A stretch of 8,266 nt of DNA, taken from positions 1 through 8,266 of the forward strand of contig JAUPUR010000003.1 in NCBI GenBank assembly GCA_030917445.1. Reading direction: 5' to 3'. Position numbers and translations under genes: made by a program. Of this stretch, positions 1-5,474 are shown piece after piece; the first letter of the stretch is position 1; each line of letters begins with the position of its first letter. Source of the stretch: Patescibacteria group bacterium (lineage in GTDB: Bacteria > Patescibacteriota > Microgenomatia > Levybacterales > UBA12049). A model generated the notes under the pieces. That model was given only the letters and a program-made list of their open reading frames with translations. It searched no databases and had not been told where the DNA came from.

Positions 1-54
1 ACCAATAACATTGTTCTCAGAAAGTGCAGCAATAATTGAAATTCGAGGATGCAT
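1..54 (-). CDS. folA: Dihydrofolate reductase, N-terminal 18 codons only (runs off the window)
   Basis: The reverse complement from position 54 reads MHPRISIIAALSENNVIG, which matches the DHFR N-terminus (E. coli MISLIAALAVDRVIG), including the first beta strand and the Val-Ile-Gly before the Met20 loop. DHFR reduces dihydrofolate to tetrahydrofolate with NADPH in the cytosol, recycling the dihydrofolate made by thymidylate synthase. The gene sits directly after thyA: the thyA stop TAA and this ATG share one base (TAATG, 52-56), a stop-start arrangement typical of termination-reinitiation. No Shine-Dalgarno motif is present; the upstream sequence is an A-rich tract. The start is fixed by homology and the overlap. 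Only 18 codons are visible, so integrity cannot be judged. Identification is good because motif and context agree. Confidence 0.85.
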   Translation of the reverse strand, partial: MHPRISIIAALSENNVIG

Positions 55-71
55 TATTTTTTCTTTTTTTT
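54..71 (-). other. A-rich tract with in-frame A AAA AAG slippery heptamer at the thyA/folA junction
   Basis: The last thyA codons read AAA AAA AAG AAA AAA TAA. The heptamer A AAA AAG (69 down to 63) lies in the thyA reading frame as X XXY YYZ, the same motif used for -1 frameshifting in E. coli dnaX. After a -1 slip the next codons are GAA AAA ATA ATG, leading straight into the folA frame with no stop. I see no dnaX-like Shine-Dalgarno stimulator and no obvious hairpin in the few downstream bases available. The motif and frames are read directly; use as a recoding site is inference. Confidence 0.4.
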
Positions 72-1010
72 CTCAAAAAGACCACCAGCAACAGTTAACT
101 CGCCTTTCAAATTAGGATGAGGGTCATAATTTTCAAGTAATACATGCTCTGGTCGAAAATCGTCAAGTTTTTTCACTTTTTTATCAATAGTGACAGTGGG
201 GAATGCACGTGGCTTGCGCGAAAGTTGCTCTTTAACTTGTTCTATATGATTTTCATAAATGTGTGCATCACCAAAAGTATGGATAAATTCACCTGGTTCT
301 AACTTAAGAATTCGAGCAAGAATGATTGTTAATAATGCATAACTTGCGATATTAAATGGAACACCGAGAAAGAGATCTGCACTTCTTTGATAAAGTTGTA
401 AGTATAACTTACCGTCTTTTTGACTGACTTGGTACATGTTATGGCAAATTGGAAATCGATTTGCATCTTTTTTCAAAGCCATTGTATATAAATATTTTGG
501 ATCCCAAGATGTAACAATGGCATTTCGAGCATCCGGATCTTCGGTTAGCTCATCGATAACCCACCCAAGTTGATCAATGGTGCGTGCAGTTCCTGTAGGC
601 CATCTTCTCCAACTTTCTCCATAAATATGCCTCAATTCTCCCCATTTTTTAGCAAATACTTTATTCTCTGCTATTTTTTGAATAAATTCTTCTTTTGTAA
701 TTTTTGATGTCTTATTTTTTTCTTTAAAAATTTTGTAGGGATAGTCGTCCCAAATATGGACATTATTATCGACGAGGTATTTTATATTTGACTGTCCCGA
801 CATGAACCAATAAAGTTCATGCAAAACCCCTTTCCAGTACACTTTTTTTGTGGTAAGAAGTGGAAATCCTTTTGAAAGATCATAGCGAGTCTGTCGTCCG
901 AAAAGACTATATGAGACAGCTCCAGTCCCTCGATCAACATTTTTAATTCCAGTATCTAGTACTTCTTGAAGTAAATCGAGGTATTGGTATTCAGGGTGTT
1001 GTTTTTGCAT
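54..1010 (-). CDS. thyA: Thymidylate synthase (ThyA)
   Basis: Converts dUMP and 5,10-methylene-tetrahydrofolate to dTMP and dihydrofolate; cytosolic homodimer in known family members. At 318 residues it is close to the long Lactobacillus casei type; residues about 92-125 carry the small-domain insertion that E. coli ThyA lacks. Visible signatures are DRGTG at 26-30 (phosphate-binding Arg27), the YGESWRRW block at 130-137, the catalytic Cys189 in FPICH, the dUMP-binding QRSADLFLGVPFN block at 208-220 (Arg209, Ser210, Asp212, Asn220) and HIYENH at 250-255. It lies 1 nt after the dUTPase-like gene and overlaps folA by 1 nt, so synthase and reductase are probably coupled. Odd point: the family normally ends soon after the YDPHP segment (here 295-299), but this protein continues with GGLFEKKKKK, a Lys tail encoded by an A-rich tract. 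There is no Shine-Dalgarno before the ATG; the start is set by homology and packing. Confidence 0.96.
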   Translation of the reverse strand: MQKQHPEYQYLDLLQEVLDTGIKNVDRGTGAVSYSLFGRQTRYDLSKGFPLLTTKKVYWKGVLHELYWFMSGQSNIKYLVDNNVHIWDDYPYKIFKEKNKTSKITKEEFIQKIAENKVFAKKWGELRHIYGESWRRWPTGTARTIDQLGWVIDELTEDPDARNAIVTSWDPKYLYTMALKKDANRFPICHNMYQVSQKDGKLYLQLYQRSADLFLGVPFNIASYALLTIILARILKLEPGEFIHTFGDAHIYENHIEQVKEQLSRKPRAFPTVTIDKKVKKLDDFRPEHVLLENYDPHPNLKGELTVAGGLFEKKKKK

Positions 1011-1011
1011 T

Positions 1012-1551
1012 CTATACTTGTACTTCTTTTTTTGTGGCTGTTACTCTCCCACCTTGCCACTGTCCACGATACATATTGCCACCACCTTCTACTTCTGAAA
1101 ATTGAATATGTACTATACGAGCACCCATCTCAATAGTCACTGGAACAGTGCCTTCATTTTTTAGACCAAAATTGAGTCCACCACTATATCCCGGAGGTAC
1201 ATTTCCAGTTCTAATAAAAAGTCCACTTCTGTAGGTTGTTGAACGAGGTGTGATACTTGCTGTAAGCTCTTGAGGCATATTGACAGTCTCAATTGTTTTT
1301 ATAAGATAAAAATCACCAGGATTTATAACTATACTTTTCTTTTCACTTTCACTATAGTCACAAACCAACTCCACATCCGCTGTCTTTCTTTCGGTTTCAC
1401 CCAAAAATGCGTCTCCAGCAATTTTATAGACTTCACCAAGCCTGAGATCAAATCCAGCACCTTCAGGATTGGTTAGTTCACGTTCGGAAAGATTTTCAAC
1501 TAATTTTTTTTCTTTAACAAGTTGTAGTAATATTGTTGGTCCAAGAATCAT
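1012..1551 (-). CDS. dUTPase/dCTP deaminase-superfamily protein with atypical active site
   Basis: 179 residues with the superfamily fold signatures: FDLRLG at 34-39, the PGDFYLIKTIE strand at 78-88, PRSTTYRSG at 102-110 (RS core and Arg108), GYSG at 121-124, and the C-terminal GARIVHIQF at 143-151. Family members are trimers that hydrolyse dUTP or deaminate dCTP. By hand alignment with the dcd product in this window, the metal/water-binding Asp of the xDPGW motif becomes Pro119 (VPPGY), the deaminase catalytic Glu (LEL) becomes Gly129 (FGL), and the loop between is two residues shorter. It may be a divergent dUTPase, an inactive or regulatory paralog, or an enzyme of another specificity, so I give no symbol. 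Its start overlaps the tmk stop (ATGA, 1548-1551) and thyA follows after 1 nt. The neighbourhood makes a role in dUMP/dTTP supply likely. Membership is firm, activity is not. Confidence 0.85.
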   Translation of the reverse strand: MILGPTILLQLVKEKKLVENLSERELTNPEGAGFDLRLGEVYKIAGDAFLGETERKTADVELVCDYSESEKKSIVINPGDFYLIKTIETVNMPQELTASITPRSTTYRSGLFIRTGNVPPGYSGGLNFGLKNEGTVPVTIEMGARIVHIQFSEVEGGGNMYRGQWQGGRVTATKKEVQV

Positions 1552-2240
1552 AATTTTATTGAGGAATTACTGAGTATTTGTACCATATTTTTAGTAACTT
1601 CATCAATAGATCTCTCTGCATCAATATATTGAAATTCATCAGGAAACTCATCTCTCAAAAAAGCATATCCTCGAGCTACTGCTTCAAGAACATCTTTTTT
1701 TTCATAAATATCTTTATTTTCTTTCTTACTCATTCTCTCAAGTGCTGTCGAGATACTTACATCAAGATAGAACGTCATATCAGGAACAAAAAATTGAAAA
1801 TGCGTTGAAAGAAGTCCATTGGCAACCATAAGGCTTTGTGCATAGATGCGATCAATTTCTTTTTTTGTATCAAAAAGTCCATATGCAACGGAAGAGTAAC
1901 AATGAAATCGATCAGTTATGACTATCTCACCTTTCTCGAGTCTGGGTACGATCTCTTCATTTACCAACATGGTGTAATCAGCTGAAAAAAGATACTGAAA
2001 GGCTTCTTGAGGGATTTTCTTTTTACCAGACAGAATTGACGCATTTAACTCTGCTAAAAGACCACTTTCTTTTCTGGGAAAATGAAGAACACTTGCAACT
2101 TTTCCAGAGGCATTGAGATGATCACAGAGGATTTGACTCTGTGTTGTTTTTCCAGATCCATCAATACCCTCAAGTGCAAGAAAGAATCCTGGTAATTTGT
2201 TTTTTTTAAGTGACGTTGGGAAATTGACTAAATAAGTCAT
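1548..2240 (-). CDS. tmk: Thymidylate kinase (dTMP kinase)
   Basis: Phosphorylates dTMP to dTDP with ATP in the cytosol. The 230-residue product has the P-loop GIDGSGKT at 25-32 after the strand FFLALE, the HFP segment at 53-55 where the family has its nucleotide-binding FP, the DRF motif at 110-112 followed by HCYSSVAYG (DR[YH] plus the conserved S..A..G helix), a hydrophobic strand ending FYLD at 157-160, and a Lys/Glu-rich lid near 168-185. Its length is slightly above the usual 200-215 because about 15 residues precede the first strand. The chosen start overlaps the acyltransferase stop as ATGA (2237-2240), and its own stop TGA overlaps the next start the same way, which points to translational coupling. 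Both TGAs act as stops, arguing against a UGA-recoded genome. Neighbours supply dUMP and dTMP, so assignment and context agree. Confidence 0.93.
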   Translation of the reverse strand: MTYLVNFPTSLKKNKLPGFFLALEGIDGSGKTTQSQILCDHLNASGKVASVLHFPRKESGLLAELNASILSGKKKIPQEAFQYLFSADYTMLVNEEIVPRLEKGEIVITDRFHCYSSVAYGLFDTKKEIDRIYAQSLMVANGLLSTHFQFFVPDMTFYLDVSISTALERMSKKENKDIYEKKDVLEAVARGYAFLRDEFPDEFQYIDAERSIDEVTKNMVQILSNSSIKL

Positions 2241-3064
2241 TCAGTATGATCTGCAAAATATCCTCTATACTCCTCTGGTAGTACATCTGCGATCGGTCTC
2301 ATAATATCATCGATTACGGCTTGTCGCAAAGATTTAAATTGCTTGTCTTGATGAGTTGCAAGAAGTGAAGGAAAATCAATTGGCTCACAAAAAGTCACTG
2401 AGTAACTTCCTCTTCTTGGTAATCCACCTCTTGGAAGAATATTTTGAGTACCATTTATCGCGACAGGAACAACAATTTCAACGCCTGTTTGTTCAAAAAG
2501 TGTTGTCACAGAGGAAAGTGGACACATCATTTTCCTATGTGCTTTTGCACGGGTTCCTTCTGGAAAAATATTTACTAAATATTTTTGATCTAAAGCCTCT
2601 CTCATGGCCACTGGAGCTGTCTTACCCAGTGTTCTTCTCAATTCTTTTTCCTCATCGTTTTGAGGAGCATCATATGGTGGCCATAACCTGATTCTATTTT
2701 GTGATTCAGAAAACCAACTTGAAAATACCCCTTTCTCAAGTCGAATTCCAAACATATGAAAAATCTTATCTGCAATATCATGGTAACCTGCTTGCTCCAG
2801 AGACTGATCAAGTGCAACAGCATCAAGATGCGCTTCATGACGTGTCGCAAAGACAATTCTTTTTCCTTCTTCTGATAATTCTTTTACTCGCTGAATTTGC
2901 TCAATACCATTTACTGTTAATTCACGGGTAAAAATATGTCCAACAGCATCCGAAACACGATGGAGACGTTCATTGCGTGGGATCATCCCAGTTCTCGTCT
3001 CTATTGGACGACGCAACGAATCCTTCACAGATGAATTAATTGAAGAAAATATTTCTTTTGACAT
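2237..3064 (-). CDS. PlsC-like (1-acylglycerol-3-phosphate O-acyltransferase-type) acyltransferase
   Basis: 275 residues with the glycerolipid acyltransferase motifs: a histidine-aspartate block RHEAHLD, where His76-xxxx-Asp81 matches the HxxxxD catalytic pair; FPEGTR at 167-172 (acceptor phosphate binding); and VVPVAINGT at 198-206, the Pro-containing fourth motif. The family moves an acyl chain to glycerol-phosphate or lysophosphatidic acid on the cytosolic membrane face. The usual Asn/Ser before the His is Arg here, and I see no N-terminal membrane helix, so it would be peripheral. Many CPR bacteria are thought to make few lipids and to take them from hosts, so the substrate could be a scavenged lysolipid (inference). 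It is inserted in the dTTP operon between dcd (40 nt upstream) and tmk (4-nt overlap) with no evident pathway link. A candidate promoter lies just upstream. The family is clear; the exact substrate is unknown. Confidence 0.85.
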   Translation of the reverse strand: MSKEIFSSINSSVKDSLRRPIETRTGMIPRNERLHRVSDAVGHIFTRELTVNGIEQIQRVKELSEEGKRIVFATRHEAHLDAVALDQSLEQAGYHDIADKIFHMFGIRLEKGVFSSWFSESQNRIRLWPPYDAPQNDEEKELRRTLGKTAPVAMREALDQKYLVNIFPEGTRAKAHRKMMCPLSSVTTLFEQTGVEIVVPVAINGTQNILPRGGLPRRGSYSVTFCEPIDFPSLLATHQDKQFKSLRQAVIDDIMRPIADVLPEEYRGYFADHTE

Positions 3065-3096
3065 GTTTCATGAGGCAGAAAATCTATAGGATGTAG

Positions 3097-3125
3097 ATTA
3101 TAATTTATTTTTGATCGAGGTGCAA
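3097..3125 (-). promoter_or_regulatory. Candidate internal promoter before the acyltransferase gene
   Basis: On the minus strand TTGCAC (3125-3120), a 17-nt spacer and a perfect TATAAT (3102-3097) lie at the end of dcd and in the 40-nt gap before the acyltransferase start at 3064. Predicted transcription would begin near 3090. The -35 box matches consensus at only three of six positions and the region is AT-rich, so chance is possible. If real, it would let the downstream five genes be expressed apart from dcd. Confidence 0.4.
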
Positions 3126-3677
3126 ACGACTTTCTTGAGGACCTGACTGAATCGCATATTTCGCTTTCTTCTTTTTCGTATATGGAGTTTCAGCTGGACT
3201 TGAGAGCTCTTCAAATGTCATTGCACAAATCCTCATTCCTGGATACAAAGCAACCGCAATGTTACTTAAATTACCAAGCTCGAGAACTGGATTGCCATCC
3301 CATCCTGGATCAAAAACAGATGCCGTTGAGTGCACAACAATCCCAAGTCTCCCCAGAGACGATCTCCCTTCAAGTCTTCCTAAAAGATCAGGACTTATTG
3401 TCACTTTTTCCATAGTGACAGCAAGCACAAAATCACCAGGCTGCATAATAAATCTCTCCCCATTTTTTACACGTATCTCACGCGTAATATCTTTAGACTG
3501 TGATTTATCACTTGGATCAATAAACGGATGCTTGCTGTGTTCAAATACCCGAAAAGCATTCCCAAGGCGCAAATCGATAGAACATGAACCCAATTGTTCT
3601 TTGAGATCAAGTTTGGGACTTACTTTAATTCGTCCCGTCTTCAAAGCCTTTTTTATGTCTCCATCAGATAAAACCAT
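3105..3677 (-). CDS. dcd: dCTP deaminase (possibly bifunctional dCTP deaminase/dUTPase)
   Basis: 190 residues, typical length. Deaminates dCTP to dUTP in the cytosol; some archaeal and bacterial members also hydrolyse the product to dUMP. Visible motifs are SIDLRLGN at 33-40, the PGDFVLAVTMEKV strand at 80-92, GRSSLGRLG at 104-112 with Ser106 and Arg110, STASVFDPGW at 117-126 with Asp123, VLELGN at 131-136 with the catalytic Glu133, GMRICAMTFEEL at 147-158, and the C-terminal KYAIQSGPQESRLHLD tail that closes over the nucleotide. Spacing from Arg110 to Asp123 and Glu133 equals that of E. coli Arg115/Glu138, so the site is intact. It is the first gene of the minus-strand nucleotide operon, followed after 40 nt by the acyltransferase. 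The start is the ATG right behind a candidate promoter. The motifs visible do not separate the mono- from the bifunctional type. Confidence 0.95.
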   Translation of the reverse strand: MVLSDGDIKKALKTGRIKVSPKLDLKEQLGSCSIDLRLGNAFRVFEHSKHPFIDPSDKSQSKDITREIRVKNGERFIMQPGDFVLAVTMEKVTISPDLLGRLEGRSSLGRLGIVVHSTASVFDPGWDGNPVLELGNLSNIAVALYPGMRICAMTFEELSSPAETPYTKKKKAKYAIQSGPQESRLHLDQK

Positions 3678-3683
3678 AAAAGT

Positions 3684-3711
3684 AGTCTACCATATGATAT
3701 TTTTCTTGCAA
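3684..3711 (-). promoter_or_regulatory. Candidate promoter of dcd, possibly giving a leaderless mRNA
   Basis: The minus strand carries TTGCAA (3711-3706), a 16-nt spacer and TAGACT (3689-3684). The -10 box ends seven bases before the dcd ATG at 3677, so transcription would start at or next to the start codon, fitting the absence of a Shine-Dalgarno. Boxes are imperfect; the call depends mainly on position. Confidence 0.3.
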
Positions 3712-3712
3712 A

Positions 3713-3720
3713 GCGATCGC
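3713..3720. promoter_or_regulatory. GCGATCGC palindrome in the divergent intergenic region
   Basis: A perfect 8-bp GC-rich palindrome lies inside an otherwise AT-rich 106-bp spacer, just upstream of the candidate dcd -35 box and about 14 bp from the rightward -35. It could be an operator or a methylation site (it contains GATC). A short perfect inverted repeat GTAG-T-CTAC also lies at 3682-3690. No regulator is visible in the window, so function is only a guess. Confidence 0.2.
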
Positions 3721-3734
3721 GCGTTATTGACAAT

Positions 3735-3763
3735 TTGAGGTCTACTCATTTACGCTGTATATA
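3735..3763 (+). promoter_or_regulatory. Candidate promoter of the surface-protein gene cluster
   Basis: TTGAGG (3735-3740), a 17-nt spacer and TATATA (3758-3763) have sigma70-like form and spacing. A perfect TTGACA at 3727-3732 is nearby but 25 nt from this -10, too far to pair with it. Transcription would begin near 3770, leaving a leader of roughly 14 nt before the ATG at 3784. The only purine-rich stretch, AAGGA at 3763-3767, is about 16 nt from the ATG and would lie outside this transcript. The next two genes follow after 2 and 21 nt without another promoter that I can see. Confidence 0.45.
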
Positions 3764-3783
3764 AGGATATTTTTACTCACTTT

Positions 3784-5472
3784 ATGTGGCAAAAAGTTGC
3801 AACCATCAAACCAAAATATATTTTCTCAGCCCTTGGGTTTGCGCTCATCGCTGCTGCTGTTCCCCTCACACTCAATCTCAATCAACAAGAACAGGACATT
3901 AGACAACGTGCAGCAGAACCAACTCCTGTCGTTTGTACCGCAGATCAACCGACAGATACCATGCTTATCTTTGACGCCTCAGGAAGTATGAAAGAAGAAA
4001 CAAGTGCGACGGATCCAACTCCACGTATTGAACGAGCTCAAGCTGCAGCTACTGCCTTTGTTGATAGGATGGCACAACGAACAGCATCTCCTCGACATCT
4101 GATCGGTTTTTCCAAATTTAATTCCATGACTGAAGTCACCCTCGAACAAGAAATGACCATTGATTACACTCGAGTAAAGACAGCAATTGCGAATACAACA
4201 TTTGCGAGCGATACATGTACGGAATGTGGCCTCAAGGATGCTCTTGAAGCGTACAAGAGAGATGATAGGTCAAATGTAAAAAATGTAGCTATATTACTCT
4301 CTGACGGTGGAGCTACTAGATATATCGGAGCGCAACCTCCATTCACAACTGATACACACCGAGAGGCTGAAAGACGTTCAGTCATCGCAGCTGAAGAAAT
4401 GTATAACCAGTATAAAACAACTATTTACACAATTGGTTTTGGAACAGATGTGAGAGATGGCTTCCTCAAAGAAATTGCAACCAAAACTGGAGGAAAATAT
4501 TACTTTGCTCCTGACGCAGCAACTCTCAACCAAATTTATCAAGATATTCTTGTCATCATTGGAAAAGGAGAAATTACTGGAAGAGTATTCAATGATATCA
4601 ACAGAAATAATATCTATGATGGATCTGACCAACTACTTGCTGATCAAACAATAGACCTTATCAATCCTACAACTGACGCACGCATGAAGACTATAACAAC
4701 AGATGATTCAGGAAATTATCGATTCTCAAGCGTTTGTGATGGGAGTTATGAGGTTCATGCTCGACCCTTTGGCCAATGGACACAAATCTCGCCTCAAAAT
4801 CCTGACTATTATCCACTCACCATTGTTGGAGGAAGCGTTGAAGCAAACAAAGATTTTGGATTTGGCATTGTTCCAACCAATACCCCTACGCCAACACCTA
4901 CTCTCACTCCAACACCTGTACCTAACGTCACGACATTGCAATTCACAGTATTCCTTCATGGACTTGGAAATGCAGGAGATAATGCCAACCCAAACAGTTC
5001 AAGTTTGAGTAACAAAAATCCTATCAGACGAGAAAGACCTATGACAGTTGAGATTTTCAACAATGAAAATCAAAGAGTTTTTGAAAAAGATGGAATACTT
5101 GTCTACAACTCTTCAGCTGGGAATTATACTGGGTCTATAAACCTTGGAGAAAACTTTTCAACAGGGTACTACACAGTTAAAATCACGTCTGAGCAATATC
5201 TGACTCGACGTATACCATTGACGCTCAATATTAGAGGTAATCAAAGAAATACTGTCCCCACAGTAAATCTCGTGACCGGTGACGTTGTCGGTGACAATGC
5301 ACTCAATATTCTTGATTACAATATCATTGTAGGATGCTATAGTGATTTTGCTGCCCCAGTTGCTTGCAGCTCACAGAATAAATCATCTTCAGACATTACA
5401 GATGATGGGAAGGTCAATCAGTTTGATTACAATCTTTTTTTGAGAGATCTCTCAGTACAAAATGGTGATTAA
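3784..5472 (+). CDS. Membrane-anchored VWA-domain protein with C-terminal dockerin
   Basis: 562 residues. Order of parts: short basic N-terminus; hydrophobic segment about 13-32; the QQEQDIRQRAAE motif at 34-45; von Willebrand A domain about 58-258 with an intact MIDAS (DASGS 64-68, Thr146 region, LLSDGG with Asp174); an SdrD_B/Cna-B-like beta domain about 263-360 (GRVFNDINRNNIYDGSD, typical G-x-V-x-x-D-x-N-x-x-G/Y-x-x-D pattern); a Pro/Thr linker 364-380; a beta-rich module about 385-495; and a dockerin-like domain 499-558 with two EF-hand-type loops (500-511 and 537-548). The protein should lie outside the membrane, held by the N-terminal helix or cleaved there. VWA MIDAS domains bind ligands through a metal ion, so adhesion is a plausible role. 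The dockerin could pair with the cohesin-like domain of the next gene, whose ATG follows after 2 nt. The partner and ligand are unknown. I recognise no named gene. Confidence 0.93.
   Translation: MWQKVATIKPKYIFSALGFALIAAAVPLTLNLNQQEQDIRQRAAEPTPVVCTADQPTDTMLIFDASGSMKEETSATDPTPRIERAQAAATAFVDRMAQRTASPRHLIGFSKFNSMTEVTLEQEMTIDYTRVKTAIANTTFASDTCTECGLKDALEAYKRDDRSNVKNVAILLSDGGATRYIGAQPPFTTDTHREAERRSVIAAEEMYNQYKTTIYTIGFGTDVRDGFLKEIATKTGGKYYFAPDAATLNQIYQDILVIIGKGEITGRVFNDINRNNIYDGSDQLLADQTIDLINPTTDARMKTITTDDSGNYRFSSVCDGSYEVHARPFGQWTQISPQNPDYYPLTIVGGSVEANKDFGFGIVPTNTPTPTPTLTPTPVPNVTTLQFTVFLHGLGNAGDNANPNSSSLSNKNPIRRERPMTVEIFNNENQRVFEKDGILVYNSSAGNYTGSINLGENFSTGYYTVKITSEQYLTRRIPLTLNIRGNQRNTVPTVNLVTGDVVGDNALNILDYNIIVGCYSDFAAPVACSSQNKSSSDITDDGKVNQFDYNLFLRDLSVQNGD
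4873..4923 (+). repeat. Pro/Thr linker repeat in the VWA protein
   Basis: Codons 364-380 encode alternating Pro and Thr (PTNTPTPTPTLTPTPVP), with recurring ACxCCx trinucleotide pairs in the DNA. Such linkers separate extracellular modules and are often glycosylated. Confidence 0.85.
4927..5469 (+). repeat. Paralogous 181-residue C-terminal module, copy 1 (beta module + dockerin)
   Basis: Residues 382-562 align without net gap to the last 181 residues of the next protein. By hand count 102 of 171 positions from the HG(L/I)GN motif onward are identical. Identity is highest in the dockerin: the DNA at 5296-5322 equals 6810-6836 (27 nt) and 5398-5420 equals 6912-6934 (23 nt). Cys518 and Cys528 lie between the two EF-hand loops. 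Confidence 0.9.
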
Positions 5473-5474
5473 AT

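Noticed and set aside
1012..1551. Calling this a second ordinary dCTP deaminase or a standard dUTPase
   Set aside because: Both signature acidic residues appear to be replaced and the catalytic loop is shorter, so a specific enzyme name is not supported.
3713..3720. GCGATCGC as the cyanobacterial HIP1 octamer
   Set aside because: I noticed it only once, whereas HIP1 is abundant in the genomes that carry it, and the gene content does not look cyanobacterial.
3259..3738. 159-codon open frame on the plus strand opposite dcd
   Set aside because: It is antisense to a clear dcd gene with intact motifs, has no recognisable domain, and runs through the divergent promoter region.
3784..5472. VWA protein as a BatA/BatB or metal-chelatase type protein
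   Set aside because: Those families have different membrane topology and neighbours; the dockerin, Cna-B-like domain and Pro/Thr linker indicate a surface protein.
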